Of a stretch of DNA of 64,000 bases, positions 1-10,711 are shown piece after piece (the first letter of the stretch is position 1; every line of letters begins with the position of its first letter). This DNA is from Prauserella rugosa (GTDB lineage Bacteria; Actinomycetota; Actinomycetes; Mycobacteriales; Pseudonocardiaceae): contig NZ_JOIJ01000017.1 of assembly GCF_000719975.1 (NCBI RefSeq), forward strand, positions 31,223 through 95,222, in the 5' to 3' direction. The notes under the pieces are model-generated. The model did no database searches. It had not been told where the DNA came from and saw only the letters and a program-made list of their open reading frames with translations. The translations under genes were made by a program, and so were the position numbers.

Positions 1-403
1 GTTCGGTGCTGGCCGGTTCGGTGCTCGTCGGCTGAGCGCTGTCTGTGTCGGTGTTGTTCGACTCGGTGCTGGTCGAGCCGGTCGTGGATCCGGCCGTGCC
101 CGAGTCGGCGGTGGCCGGGGCGTCCGGCGGGATCTCACCGGACAGGATCGCCTTCGTCCTGGCGTAGCGCGCGGACCACTCGGCCTCGTCCCCGCCGCAG
201 GCACGGACGAATTCCCGGACCGTCTCCCACGGCTGCAACCTGCGGCCCTTCACGGTCAGGTGGAGCGTCGCATGGGAAACGGCTCCGGACCTTTCCGCCA
301 TCCTCCGGAACGAGGGATCGCCGGCCTCGCTCCGCAACTGCCTCAGCCCCGCCGTGAATTCTTCGAGCGCGGCCGGTTTCTGCTCACCTTCGGAATCGGA
401 CAC
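1..403 (-). CDS. Helix-turn-helix protein with Ser/Thr-rich tail (C-terminus outside window)
   Basis: The reverse strand reads open from a GTG at 403 to the window edge, about 134 codons. The start is supported by a full AAGGAGG ribosome binding site at 414-420. The first 75 residues look like an actinobacterial XRE/HTH_31-type DNA-binding domain (LRQLRSEAGDPSFRRMAERSG, then SHATLHLTVKGRRLQPWETV, then ACGGDEAEWSARY). After about residue 90 the chain becomes a low-complexity Ser/Thr/Asp/Ala stretch, probably a disordered linker leading to an unseen C-terminal part. Related actinobacterial proteins often carry a membrane or enzymatic domain after such a linker, so this may be a sensor-regulator rather than a plain repressor. 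The family assignment rests on the N-terminal pattern only. Confidence 0.75.
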   Translation of the reverse strand, partial: MSDSEGEQKPAALEEFTAGLRQLRSEAGDPSFRRMAERSGAVSHATLHLTVKGRRLQPWETVREFVRACGGDEAEWSARYARTKAILSGEIPPDAPATADSGTAGSTTGSTSTESNNTDTDSAQPTSTEPASTE

Positions 404-716
404 GACTGTTCGGCCTCCTTCTGGGCGTGCTGCGACTTCGACGCTGCCGATCGGGCCGCGGTTGCCGCCACGTCAGAAATAGTCCTCGCATTGTCACGCG
501 CCCGGCCCGCGGCGTCACCCGACGTAGTGAGGCAATCCGGGCCGACATCGCCGCGGTGAACCGCGACTGACCTGGGCGTCCATCGTCGCCGGGACGGGTG
601 GCGTCCCTGTCTGACGCTGTCAAACGGTGTCCGAAGAACTGTCAAACACGTTCCGGACACCGCTGCGGTTCGCCACTGTTCTTCTCGCAGACATTCCAGC
701 AGCGGAAGAGGAACCG
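404..716. promoter_or_regulatory. Divergent intergenic region with inverted and direct repeats
   Basis: This 313-bp stretch separates the divergent HTH gene and the M15-like gene. It holds an inverted repeat, CGGTGTCCG at 625-633 and CGGACACCG at 654-662, and a direct repeat CTGTCAAAC at 617-625 and 639-647. These could be an operator in front of the secreted hydrolase genes, possibly for the adjacent HTH protein; that link is inference. No other gene is visible. Confidence 0.35.
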
Positions 717-1595
717 ATGACACCGAAAAGCCGGACCGGGCGGTTGGCCGCGAAAGCCGCCACCGGCCTCGCGGCGACGGCCGTGCTGGCGAGCGGTCCA
801 CTCGCCGCGTCGGCGAGTTCGCCGGACGCGGGGACCGCCGCGCAGGCGCTTCCCGAGGTCAACATGGAAGCGGTGCTGAAGGCGGCGCAGATCGACCCGC
901 AACGGCCCGACCAGACGCTGACCGACGGCGCCGCCCCGCACGTCAGGAAGGTCGAACGCGAGCTCGCCGACCGCGGACTACTCGATCGCGAGTACGTCGA
1001 TGGGCACTACGGCACGACCACCCTGAAGGCCTACGCCGACTACCAGCGCTCACTGGGCTACACCGGACTCGCCGCGAACGGCATCCCCGGCAAGCGGTCG
1101 CTGACGAGCCTCGGCGACGGCACCTTCGACGTCACCCGTGTCGTGAGCCCGGGAGCCCGCACCACGTTCGACGGCGCGACGTTCAACCAGCGCACCGCGA
1201 ACATGCTGCGGGAGGCGCAGCGGCTGTCCGGGGTGACGTTCGACGTCGAACAGGGTTCGTACAACCCGGGCGGCGACCCGACGTCGGCCGGCACGCACGA
1301 CGGTGGCGGCGCGGTCGACCTCTACGTCGACGGCATCAGCCCGAAGAAGCGCACCCACGTCGTGCGCCAGCTGCGGAAGGTCGGCTTCGCCGCCTGGTAC
1401 CGCTCGCCCGCGCAGGGCGACTGGGGACCGCACATCCACGCCGTCGCACTCGCCGACCCGGACCTGTCCGAACCGGCCCGCGCCCAGACCGGCGACTACT
1501 ACCTGGGCAAGAACGGCCTCGCCAACGATCTGCCCGACGACGGACCGAAGGTCGAACCGATCACGACCTGGGAGGGATACCAGCGATCGCCATGA
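717..1595 (+). CDS. Secreted M15-like zinc peptidase with peptidoglycan-binding-like region
   Basis: A 292-residue protein starting at ATG 717, preceded by GGAAGAGG. An earlier in-frame start at 627 would place about 30 residues before the signal peptide and is less likely. Residues about 1-35 form an export signal with basic N-region and Ala-rich core. Residues about 75-130 (KVERELADRGLL...YGTTTLKAYADYQRSLGY...GIPGKRSLTSLG) resemble a peptidoglycan-binding domain. The C-terminal half has the zinc-ligand pattern of M15-type peptidases: GTHDGGGAVDL near residues 192-201 and GDWGPHIHA near 234-242, giving H, D and H ligands. It probably cleaves peptidoglycan stem peptides outside the membrane. 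A close paralog follows at 2639, with an M23 peptidase between them. Confidence 0.85.
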   Translation: MTPKSRTGRLAAKAATGLAATAVLASGPLAASASSPDAGTAAQALPEVNMEAVLKAAQIDPQRPDQTLTDGAAPHVRKVERELADRGLLDREYVDGHYGTTTLKAYADYQRSLGYTGLAANGIPGKRSLTSLGDGTFDVTRVVSPGARTTFDGATFNQRTANMLREAQRLSGVTFDVEQGSYNPGGDPTSAGTHDGGGAVDLYVDGISPKKRTHVVRQLRKVGFAAWYRSPAQGDWGPHIHAVALADPDLSEPARAQTGDYYLGKNGLANDLPDDGPKVEPITTWEGYQRSP

Positions 1596-1697
1596 CGAAC
1601 AGAACCGTACGCATCGACTTCTGACCACGTCCGAGTTCCGGACGATTCCGGGACCCACATTTCTTCGAGTACCGCATTTTTCGAGAGAGGGAGAACC

Positions 1698-2564
1698 ATG
1701 AGATTCCGCAGGATCGCCGCCGCGGTGGGAGCCGTCGCGGTCACCGCAGGTACCGCCCTGTTGTCGGCGGGAGCCGGACAGGCCTCGGCCGCCCCGGCGT
1801 TCAAGATGCCGTTCGAATGCGGCTACACGGCCACGGCCGCCACGTGGCAGGGGCACAGCCCCGAACTGTCCGTCGACTGGCAGAAGTCCGGCATCACCGG
1901 CGACACGGTCGTCGCTTCGGCGGGCGGCACCGTGACCCGGGTGGCCGACACCGGCGGCACCAGCTACGGCAAGTGGATCGAGATTGACCACGGCGGTGGC
2001 TGGACCACACGCTACGCGCACCTGTCCTCGCAGTCGGTCAGCCAGGGCCAGAAGGTCAGCACCGGAACGAAGATCGGCGCGGCAGGCGCGACGGGCGGAG
2101 TCTCCGGACCCCACCTGCACTACGAACAGCGCCTCAACGGTGCCGACCAGAAGGTCGTCGTCGACGGCAAGGCCGTGCCCTACTACGGCAAGACCGACTT
2201 CACCAGCAAGAACTGCGGCGGCGGTGGCGGCGGCGGAAACCCGTACACCCCGAAGGAGATCTGCGGTTCCGGCTTCTCGGTCATCAACGAGAAGGGCCTG
2301 GACGGCAACGGCAGGGTCTACCTGCTGTACAACTCCGGCACCGGCAAGAACTGCGTGACCACGGTCAAGAACACGAAGATCGGCACCAAGAGCCCGGCTT
2401 CGACCTTCCTCGAGGTCCAGGGCGGTGACCGCAAGACCGACAAGGGCGAGTTCAGCTACTACGCGGGTCCGGTCAAGCAGGCCGCGGCCGACAAGTGCGT
2501 CAAGTGGGGCGGCTCGGTCGGCGACAAGTCGTTCACCAGCAAGTTCGGCCACTGCGGCTCGTAA
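1698..2564 (+). CDS. Secreted M23 (LytM) endopeptidase with SapA-like C-terminal domain
   Basis: A 288-residue exported protein starting at ATG 1698 behind GAGAGGGAGAACC. Residues 1-32 are a signal peptide ending near ASA. The M23 zinc site is complete by eye: H53 and D60 in GHSPELSVD, the YAHLSS segment near residue 108, and HxH at 139 and 141 in GPHLHYE, so a peptidoglycan endopeptidase activity is expected. After a glycine-rich linker near residue 175, residues about 185-288 (CGSGFSVINEKGLDGNGRVY...LLYNSGTGKNCV...FGHCGS) resemble the spore-associated protein A family of actinobacteria. Four or more Cys residues there could form disulfides. The combination suggests an enzyme targeted by a small cell-surface module. 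It lies between two M15-like genes on the same strand. Confidence 0.88.
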   Translation: MRFRRIAAAVGAVAVTAGTALLSAGAGQASAAPAFKMPFECGYTATAATWQGHSPELSVDWQKSGITGDTVVASAGGTVTRVADTGGTSYGKWIEIDHGGGWTTRYAHLSSQSVSQGQKVSTGTKIGAAGATGGVSGPHLHYEQRLNGADQKVVVDGKAVPYYGKTDFTSKNCGGGGGGGNPYTPKEICGSGFSVINEKGLDGNGRVYLLYNSGTGKNCVTTVKNTKIGTKSPASTFLEVQGGDRKTDKGEFSYYAGPVKQAAADKCVKWGGSVGDKSFTSKFGHCGS

Positions 2565-2638
2565 GAGAACCGCGGCTCGCACCGGCGGCTGTCCACACGC
2601 GACAGACGCAGGGGAACCCGACCACGAGGAGATCAGCA

Positions 2639-3466
2639 ATGCGCAAGATCGCAGCGACGGCGCTGCTGGCGGCGGTCGCCACGGCCGCGTTCGGCCCCGT
2701 CGCACACGCAGAACAGCCGCAGACCGCGGCAGGCTCGGTGAACATGGAGAAGGTCGTCAAGGCCGCCATGTGGGATCCGTACAAGCCGAACTCGTCGATC
2801 ACCCCCGGTGCCGGCGACTCGGTGAAGAAGGTCGAGAAGGCGTTGGCGGACAAGGGAATGCTCGCCGGCAAGTACGTCGACGGCCACTTCGGTACGTCCA
2901 CGGTGGACGCGTACGCGAAGTACCAGCGCTCCCTCGGTCATTCCGGTCTGGCCGCCAGCGGCCTTCCCGGCAAGGGGTCGCTGACCCAGCTCGGCAAGGC
3001 AGCCGGGTTCGCCGTCGACCACAAGATCGGTGTCGGCGGGAAGGTGACGCTCGGTTCCGGTGACGTGCTGAACCGCCGCACGCTGAACATGTTCGAAGAG
3101 GCCGAGAAGCGTTCGGGCATCGACATGACCATCACGCAGGGGTCGTACACGGGCTCGAACCCCGGGTCGGCAGGCACGCACGACGGCGGCGGCGCCGTGG
3201 ACATCTCGGTCCGCGGTATCGACGCGACGAAGGCGACCAAGGCACTGCGCCAGGTCGGTTTCGCCGCGTGGCACCGCACCGCCGACCAGGGCGACTGGTC
3301 GCCGCACATCCACGCCATCGCGATCAGCGACACCGACATGTCCCCCGCCGCGCAGGCACAGGTGGGCGACTACTACCTCGGCAAGAACGGCTTGGCCAAC
3401 CACGCGCCGGACGACGGTCCGAAGGTCAAGAAGGTGACGTGGGAGGAGTACCGCCGCAGCAACTGA
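2639..3466 (+). CDS. Secreted M15-like zinc peptidase, paralog of the 717-1595 gene
   Basis: A 275-residue protein starting at ATG 2639, with GAGGAG nine bases upstream. MRKIAATALLAAVATAAFG begins a signal peptide ending near AHA. The rest follows the upstream paralog nearly segment by segment: VNMEKVVKAAMWDPYKPNSS, the binding-like block ending GLPGKGSLTQLG, then the zinc motifs GTHDGGGAVDI (H near 181) and GDWSPHIHA (H 223 and 225), and an identical GDYYLGKNGLAN tail. The similarity and adjacency point to tandem duplication around the M23 gene. It probably acts on the cell wall with its neighbours. Expression as a unit is likely, because the gaps are 75-100 bp and no strong terminator is seen between the three genes. 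Confidence 0.85.
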   Translation: MRKIAATALLAAVATAAFGPVAHAEQPQTAAGSVNMEKVVKAAMWDPYKPNSSITPGAGDSVKKVEKALADKGMLAGKYVDGHFGTSTVDAYAKYQRSLGHSGLAASGLPGKGSLTQLGKAAGFAVDHKIGVGGKVTLGSGDVLNRRTLNMFEEAEKRSGIDMTITQGSYTGSNPGSAGTHDGGGAVDISVRGIDATKATKALRQVGFAAWHRTADQGDWSPHIHAIAISDTDMSPAAQAQVGDYYLGKNGLANHAPDDGPKVKKVTWEEYRRSN

Positions 3467-3491
3467 CCGTCCGCGGGCCCGACCCACTGGG

Positions 3492-3541
3492 GGTATGCAC
3501 GGGCGGCTTCCTCCCTTGTAACCCGGCTGTCCGTGCATACC
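3492..3541 (+). terminator. Hairpin downstream of the hydrolase cluster
   Basis: GGTATGCACGG at 3492-3502 pairs perfectly with CCGTGCATACC at 3531-3541 across a 28-base loop. It lies 25 bases after the stop codon of the second M15-like gene, with no U-tract, as is common for actinobacterial terminators. Confidence 0.55.
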
Positions 3542-3633
3542 GGGCCCGGCCGTGAGGCCCGGCCGATACCGCCCCCGGTTCGTCCCACCCCCGAGCGACG
3601 AACCGGGGCGGCTCCGTGTCCATCCCCAGAGTT

Positions 3634-3725
3634 GCAACACGGGCCCCTGGAACTGCAACACGGGCCCCTGGGGTTGCAACACGCGTTCCCGAAACCGCAA
3701 CACGGGCTCCGGAGACCGCAACACG
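3634..3725 (-). repeat. 21-bp-period array A, 5 copies
   Basis: GCAACACG, the reverse complement of the CGTGTTGC core, occurs at 3634, 3655, 3676, 3697 and 3718, exactly 21 bp apart. Read on the minus strand, the array begins within about 10 bases of the stop codon of the UvrA-like gene and has the same orientation as that gene. The 12 bases between cores vary but tend toward the pattern NNYTCNGGGGCS. Confidence 0.9.
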
Positions 3726-3730
3726 GCGGC

Positions 3731-6091
<2,361 letters not shown>

Positions 6092-6181
6092 CGGAGTCTC
6101 CAGGTTGTCGGTCTCAGCGGCGGGTGAGCCGCACGATCGGATACTGCCTGCTGTGCTTGCGCTGATACGTGGCCATCGCGC

Positions 6182-6601
6182 TCACCCCGCCTGCTGGATG
6201 CGGATCATGGTGCCCGCGGGGTCGCGCACCACGCAGTCGCGGATGCCGTACGGCTGGTCGATGGGTTCCTGGACGACCTCGACGTCGCCCTGCTGGACCT
6301 TGGCGAAGGCCGCGTCGACGTCCGGAGCCGACAGATTGATCATGGCGAACGTGCCCTTGGCCATCATCTCCTCGATGAGGCGGCGTTCGTCGTCGGTGAG
6401 TCCCGGCGTCGCGGCGGGCGGATACAGCACGATGGAGGTCTCCGGCTGGCCCGGCGGGCCGACGGTGATCCAGTGCATGTCGCCGTACTCGACGTGGTTG
6501 CGGACCTCGAAACCGAGCACGTCACGGTAGAACGCGAGCGCCTCGTCGGGGTCGGTGAGCGGAAGCATGGCCTGGGCGATGGTGAGGTCTGTGCTGGTCA
6601 T
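6182..6601 (-). CDS. VOC (glyoxalase/bleomycin-resistance fold) family protein
   Basis: A 139-residue single-domain protein. It begins with AQAMLPLTDPDEALAFYRDV and ends with GIRDCVVRDPAGTMIRIQQ, the two characteristic beta-alpha modules of the vicinal oxygen chelate fold. A metal-ligand-type pattern is seen (H in GDMHWITV, a late acidic or Gln position), but the substrate cannot be told from sequence. It ends 9 bp before the AraC-type gene's stop-side boundary and is transcribed from it in the same direction (AraC first, VOC second). Such pairs usually mean that the regulator controls the VOC protein. Confidence 0.85.
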   Translation of the reverse strand: MTSTDLTIAQAMLPLTDPDEALAFYRDVLGFEVRNHVEYGDMHWITVGPPGQPETSIVLYPPAATPGLTDDERRLIEEMMAKGTFAMINLSAPDVDAAFAKVQQGDVEVVQEPIDQPYGIRDCVVRDPAGTMIRIQQAG

Positions 6602-6610
6602 GGCTTCACG

Positions 6611-7048
6611 CTAGGACCCGCGCGCCGCGGGCGCTTCTCGATTCCTGATCGGTCTGGTGACCTGCTTGGCCACGCACGCGGGCATGCCGTGGGTCGCGCC
6701 GGCCTGTTCGGCGCGGTACCGGCTCGGCGACATACCGACGAGCTCGGAGAACCGCGTGCTGAACGTGCCCAGTGACGAGCAGCCCACGGCGAAGCAGATC
6801 TCGGTGACGCTCAGGTCGCCGCGGCGCAGCAGCGTCATCGCGCGTTCGATCCGGCGCGTCATCAGGTAGGCGTAGGGCGATTCGCCGTACGCCTCGCGGA
6901 ACCGCCTGCTGAGGTGGCCCGCCGACATGTGGACGCCCCGCGCGAGCGCCTCGACGTCGAGCGGCAGGGCGTACTCGCGGTCGATCCGGTCCCGCACCCT
7001 GCGCAGCAGCGCCAGCTCACGCATGCGCGCACCTGCATCTGTGGTCAC
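6611..7048 (-). CDS. AraC family transcriptional regulator
   Basis: About 145 residues from a GTG at 7048 (alternatives: ATG at 7024, or an upstream start at 7120 that adds an unconvincing Arg/Ser-rich leader). The core is two helix-turn-helix motifs of AraC type: VEALARGVHMSAGHLSRRF and VTEICFAVGCSSLGTFSTRF, followed by the family hallmark LVGMSPSRYR. There is no ligand-binding domain of normal size, so this is a short, stand-alone DNA-binding AraC protein. It lies directly upstream of and co-directional with the VOC gene, which it probably regulates. A weak ribosome binding site leaves the start uncertain. Confidence 0.85.
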   Translation of the reverse strand: MTTDAGARMRELALLRRVRDRIDREYALPLDVEALARGVHMSAGHLSRRFREAYGESPYAYLMTRRIERAMTLLRRGDLSVTEICFAVGCSSLGTFSTRFSELVGMSPSRYRAEQAGATHGMPACVAKQVTRPIRNREAPAARGS

Positions 7049-7275
7049 CGGACAAGAGTGCCACGAAACACCGACAGCGCGATGCCGCGAACACCGCGCG
7101 AAGGAACGCCCCGGTCTCATCTCGCTCGCCGGGCCGAGGCCCCGTCTCGGCAGGTCTCGGCCGGTTCCGGACTTTTCTCCGAAGTTTTTCGCGGCCGTGT
7201 CGATTCTTGCGGGTGCCCGTTCGACCTAGAGGTGAGAAGCTCCACCAGGGGGCTTCACCGGCGAAGGAGCTGACG

Positions 7276-7695
7276 ATGAAGTTCATGCTGATCATGCGGG
7301 CCACCGACGAGACGTTCGCCGCCTACGAGAACGTCGACTTCGACGAGATGCTCGCGGTCATGGGCAAGTTCAACGAGGAGATGATCGACGCGGGCGTGCT
7401 GCTCGCAGGCGAGGGCCTCGACCCGGTGGACCCCGGTGTGGTCGTCGACTACTCGTCCGACACCCCGGTCGTCACCGACGGCCCCTACGGCGAGACGAAG
7501 GAACTGTTCAACGGGTTTTGGATGCTGGAGGTCGGCTCCAAGGAAGAGGCCGTCGAGTGGGCCAAGCGCGCGCCGATGCAGGGGCCGGGCAGCAAGATGG
7601 AGATCCGCCGCGTCACCGAGATCGACGAGTTCCCGCAGGACAACGAATGGGTGCAGAAGGAGCGCCGCTGGCGGGAACAGCTCGGCCAGAAGTGA
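7276..7695 (+). CDS. YciI/DGPF-domain protein
   Basis: A 139-residue protein starting at ATG 7276 with GAAGGAG just upstream. It carries the named DGPF-type motif as DGPYGETKELFNGFWMLE, near residues 70-88, in a YciI-like ferredoxin fold. The family has a conserved His/Asp pair but no established reaction. The sigma factor gene starts 7 bp after its stop. This two-gene arrangement, DGPF protein plus long ECF sigma factor, is the recognised context of ECF group 42, where the DGPF protein is thought to belong to the sigma factor's own regulatory circuit. Confidence 0.88.
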   Translation: MKFMLIMRATDETFAAYENVDFDEMLAVMGKFNEEMIDAGVLLAGEGLDPVDPGVVVDYSSDTPVVTDGPYGETKELFNGFWMLEVGSKEEAVEWAKRAPMQGPGSKMEIRRVTEIDEFPQDNEWVQKERRWREQLGQK

Positions 7696-7702
7696 TCCGC
7701 GG

Positions 7703-8932
7703 GTGACCGAAGGGATCGAGGTCCGGCGCAGCATCGAAGCGCTGTGGCGGATCGAGTCGGCGCGGATCGTCGGCGCGCTCACGCGCTACACCGGCGACTT
7801 CGCGCTGGCCGAGGACGTCGCGCAGGAAGCCCTCGCGGAGGCATTGGTCAACTGGCCTCGCGAGGGCGTCCCCCGCGATCCCGTGGCATGGCTGCTCACG
7901 ACCGGCAGGCGCAGGGCCATCGACGTGTTCCGCACGCGGTCGGCCGAGCGCGACCGCCTGCCCGGACTCGCCCCCGCCGACGTGACGTCCGACGAGGCCG
8001 GCGAGGTCGACGACGACGTCCTCGCGCTGATGTTCACCGCGTGCCACCCGGTGCTGTCGCGCGAGGCGCAGGTGGCGCTGACGCTGCGCGTGGTCGGCGG
8101 GCTCACGAGCGACGAGATCGCACGGGCGTTCCTCACCCCGACCGCCACCGTCCAGGCACGGATCACGCGGGCCAAGAAGACGCTCGCCGCCGCGCGGGTG
8201 CCGTTCGAGGTCCCGCAGGCCGACGAGCTCGGCACCCGTCTCGGATCCGTGCTCAGTGTCGTCTACGTGATCTTCACCGAGGGATCGTCGGCGAGCTCGG
8301 GCGATGCGCTGATCCGCTTCGACCTGGCCCGCGAGGCGCGGCGGCTGTGCCGCGTACTGGCACGGCTCATGCCCGCCGAACACGAGGTGCACAGCCTGCT
8401 CGCCCTCATGGAACTGACCGCGGCCCGGTTCCCCGCGCGCACGGACGCCGACGGGGAACCGGTGTTGCTCGAGGACCAGGACCGCAGGCTGTGGGACGCC
8501 TCGGCGATCCGGCGCGGAAGGGCTGCGCTGGCGTCGGCGACGCGGATCGGCAGGGGACTGGGCTTCTACGGCCTGCAGGCGGCGATCGCCGAATGCCACG
8601 CGGTCGCGCCTTCGGTCGCCGAGACCGACTGGGAACGGATCGTCGTGCTGTACGAGGCGCTCGGCAGGCTGGCGCCGTCGCCGGTGGTCGAGCTGAACCG
8701 GGCGGTGGCGGTGTCGATGGCCCGCGGTCCGGCCGAGGCGCTCGCCATCGTCGACACGCTCGCCGACGTCGACGGCCTGGCACGCTCGCACCAGTTGGCC
8801 GGCGTCCGCGGGGAACTGCTCATCCGGCTCGGAAGAACCGCGGAGGCCCGCACGGAACTGGAACGCGCCGTCGAACTCTGCGCCAACGACCGCGAACGCA
8901 CGATCCTCCGCAGAAAACTGACCACCCTCTGA
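7703..8932 (+). CDS. ECF sigma factor with long C-terminal extension (ECF42-like)
   Basis: A 409-residue protein from GTG 7703, overlapping no other gene and 7 bp after the DGPF gene. Sigma region 2 is residues about 10-80 (IVGALTRYTGDFALAEDVAQ, then VAWLLTTGRRRAIDVFRTR). Region 4 is about 115-165 (LTLRVVGGLTSDEIARAFL, then TVQARITRAKKTL). The remaining 240 residues form a helical, TPR-like extension (HEVHSLLALMELTAARFPAR, then GFYGLQAAIAECHA). Normal ECF factors are under 220 residues, so the extension is the distinguishing feature of group 42 and takes the place of an anti-sigma factor in models of this group. No anti-sigma gene is adjacent, which agrees with that. Repeat array B follows 3 bases after the stop. 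Confidence 0.9.
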   Translation: MTEGIEVRRSIEALWRIESARIVGALTRYTGDFALAEDVAQEALAEALVNWPREGVPRDPVAWLLTTGRRRAIDVFRTRSAERDRLPGLAPADVTSDEAGEVDDDVLALMFTACHPVLSREAQVALTLRVVGGLTSDEIARAFLTPTATVQARITRAKKTLAAARVPFEVPQADELGTRLGSVLSVVYVIFTEGSSASSGDALIRFDLAREARRLCRVLARLMPAEHEVHSLLALMELTAARFPARTDADGEPVLLEDQDRRLWDASAIRRGRAALASATRIGRGLGFYGLQAAIAECHAVAPSVAETDWERIVVLYEALGRLAPSPVVELNRAVAVSMARGPAEALAIVDTLADVDGLARSHQLAGVRGELLIRLGRTAEARTELERAVELCANDRERTILRRKLTTL

Positions 8933-8935
8933 ACC

Positions 8936-9007
8936 CGTGTTGCGGCTCCGGGGCCGCGTGTTGCGCACTCAGGGGCGCGTGTTGCGCTCTCGGGGGCGCG
9001 TGTTGCG
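8936..9007 (+). repeat. 21-bp-period array B, 4 copies
   Basis: CGTGTTGCG occurs at 8936, 8957, 8978 and 8999, exactly 21 bp apart. The first copy starts 4 bases after the stop codon of the ECF sigma factor gene and the array is in the same orientation. The minus-strand gene converging from 9692 ends at 9024, right after the array. Confidence 0.9.
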
Positions 9008-9023
9008 CACTCAAGGAAGCGGG

Positions 9024-9692
9024 TCAGCGTTTCGGGGCGGGGAAACCGACCGCGAGTTCGGCGACGTTGTCGAGGTACTCCGGATCGGCGTTGCCGCGCA
9101 CGGGTTCGGTCTCGGCGATCACCGTGGTCCGCCCCGTGCGCCGCGAGTCGTAATGGTGACCGGTCCACGCGATGTCGCCGGCGCCCACGAGCGCGCCCGG
9201 AAGTGGGGAGACGTTGCCGGCGCCCTGCACGTCGGCGAGCCTGCGGAGCCGGTTCGCCTGCGCGGTCGTCGGCATCCGCACCCACGAGACCGACACGGCG
9301 ATGCGATTGCCGCGCTCGTCGTCGACGGTGAACAGCACGCGGTTCAGCGAACGGCACGGGTTGCGCACCAGGAACCGCTGCGCCTCGCCGTAGGACCGGG
9401 CGCCGCACTGCACCGCGCGGTCGACCGTTCGTCCGGTGCGCTTCAACTTCAGGTGACGCAATGCCTGCGCAGGACGGCCTTTCTTGGCGGCCTGCACGCT
9501 CTTGGTGAACGCCTGCCTCGTCACCTGCGTCATGCCCGCCTGCATCGACATGCCGCCCGCGCCGGTCGAGACCCCACCGGTCACCGGTCCGTACAGGACG
9601 ACACCCGCCACGGCGACGCCGACCGCAGCGGTTCCGCCCTTGGTCCACCGGCCCTGCCTGTCTCGTGGCTGATTCCTCCAGCTCACGTCCAC
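9024..9692 (-). CDS. Unknown actinobacterial protein with one membrane segment
   Basis: A 222-residue protein from GTG 9692 (VDVSWRNQPRDRQGRWTKGG). The N-terminus is basic and is followed by a hydrophobic stretch at about residues 20-42 (TAAVGVAVAGVVLYGPVTGGV), so it is probably anchored with its remaining 180 residues on one side of the membrane. The C-terminal part contains an 80-residue block (CGARSYGEAQRFLVRNPCRS, VLFTVDDERGNRIAVSVSWV) rich in beta-strand and with two Cys residues. I do not recognise a named family. It is convergent with the sigma-factor gene and co-directional with the membrane protein upstream at 9873. Confidence 0.7.
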   Translation of the reverse strand: MDVSWRNQPRDRQGRWTKGGTAAVGVAVAGVVLYGPVTGGVSTGAGGMSMQAGMTQVTRQAFTKSVQAAKKGRPAQALRHLKLKRTGRTVDRAVQCGARSYGEAQRFLVRNPCRSLNRVLFTVDDERGNRIAVSVSWVRMPTTAQANRLRRLADVQGAGNVSPLPGALVGAGDIAWTGHHYDSRRTGRTTVIAETEPVRGNADPEYLDNVAELAVGFPAPKR

Positions 9693-9872
9693 CTCCCCCA
9701 GATCGACAGTCGACGATCATGGGAGAGCCGTGGCGACGACCCAACCGGCACAGCGGTTCTTCACCGAAACGGCGCAATCCGGAAAACGGGGACGAAACCA
9801 CCCCACAGCCGTCCACACAGCCGTCCACACAGCCGGCCGCCCAACCCCAGGAGCCGGGCGCTCAGCCGGTCC

Positions 9873-10481
9873 TCACAACGGCAGGTCCTCGCGTGACTCG
9901 CGCACCTCACCGACGTGCCGAGTGCCGCGGTAGCGGTCGGGGACGTACCTGAGCAACGCCTGGTGCGCCTGTTCGGCCGATTCGGGACGGCCGCCGACCC
10001 GCACCTGGTACACCCCGGCCTCGCGGCGCAGGCTCCGCGCACGCTCACCGGCCGCCGCGTCGTCGACGTGCAGGTCGAGTCCGGCCAGCACGGCTCCGTT
10101 CGTCCGACGTCCCTTCGTGACGAACACCAGCTGGGCGGTGCGCAACTCCGCGGCCCGCACCTGCGGCCAGGCGACGTGAAGGGTGCTACCACGCGGCCCG
10201 TCGTACTCGATGCCGCTGGGGCCGATCGACAACGTCGCCGGCTTCACGCCGTGTCGCAGCCGCCGCAGCGACGGCCTGCCGCCGATCAGGATGAGCACCC
10301 CGATCGTGATCACGAGCGCGTGCGCCCACCACGGTCCGTCGTAGGGCAGCACGCCCGCCACGATGAACACGACCCCGAACACGACCGCCGCCAGCGCCCA
10401 TCCGCCTGCACGGAGGAGATCGCCGCGTGGTGGGCGCGTGTCGATCGACCAGGCGCCGTGCACCGATCCGTCTTTCTGCAC
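9873..10481 (-). CDS. Membrane protein with PH-like domain, function unknown
   Basis: About 202 residues from a GTG at 10481. A longer start at 10532 adds an Arg-rich stretch without a ribosome binding site, so the shorter form is preferred. Two hydrophobic helices (residues about 20-70: AGGWALAAVVFGVVFIVAGV and AHALVITIGVLILIGG) form a hairpin. The following 130 residues (ATLSIGPSGIEYDGPRGSTL, HVAWPQVRAAELRTAQLVFV) resemble the PH-like bacterial domains that follow membrane hairpins in many actinobacterial proteins. No enzymatic motif is visible. A 180-bp spacer with three copies of CAGCCGTCCACA separates it from the next minus-strand gene. Confidence 0.7.
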   Translation of the reverse strand: MQKDGSVHGAWSIDTRPPRGDLLRAGGWALAAVVFGVVFIVAGVLPYDGPWWAHALVITIGVLILIGGRPSLRRLRHGVKPATLSIGPSGIEYDGPRGSTLHVAWPQVRAAELRTAQLVFVTKGRRTNGAVLAGLDLHVDDAAAGERARSLRREAGVYQVRVGGRPESAEQAHQALLRYVPDRYRGTRHVGEVRESREDLPL

Positions 10482-10711
10482 CGCGCCACGATAACGACGA
10501 CGGCACCCGCGGCCCGCAGCGCCGATCACCACTCCCGAATTCCGGCGAAGATCGACAATTCCAGGAACACGTCGAAGAATGTTTCAAACCAATCTCACCC
10601 GGACGGCCTATAAATGCGAAGGCGCTGATCCACCTCGCGATGTTCGCCCAGCATGCGCCGCATCTGCGTGCTACAACGGTCCAAGCCATTCGACTCGCGG
10701 AATCGAATTCC

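Noticed and set aside
6114..6176. 20-codon minus-strand frame between the VOC and UvrA-like genes (MATYQRKHSRQYPIVRLTRR)
   Set aside because: It has no clear ribosome binding site and no recognisable family; kept only as a note because it lies in an otherwise co-directional gene string.
9775..9845. Short CAGCCGTCCACA repeats as a regulatory array
   Set aside because: Only three imperfect copies, in an ordinary spacer, with no symmetry or neighbour that gives them meaning.
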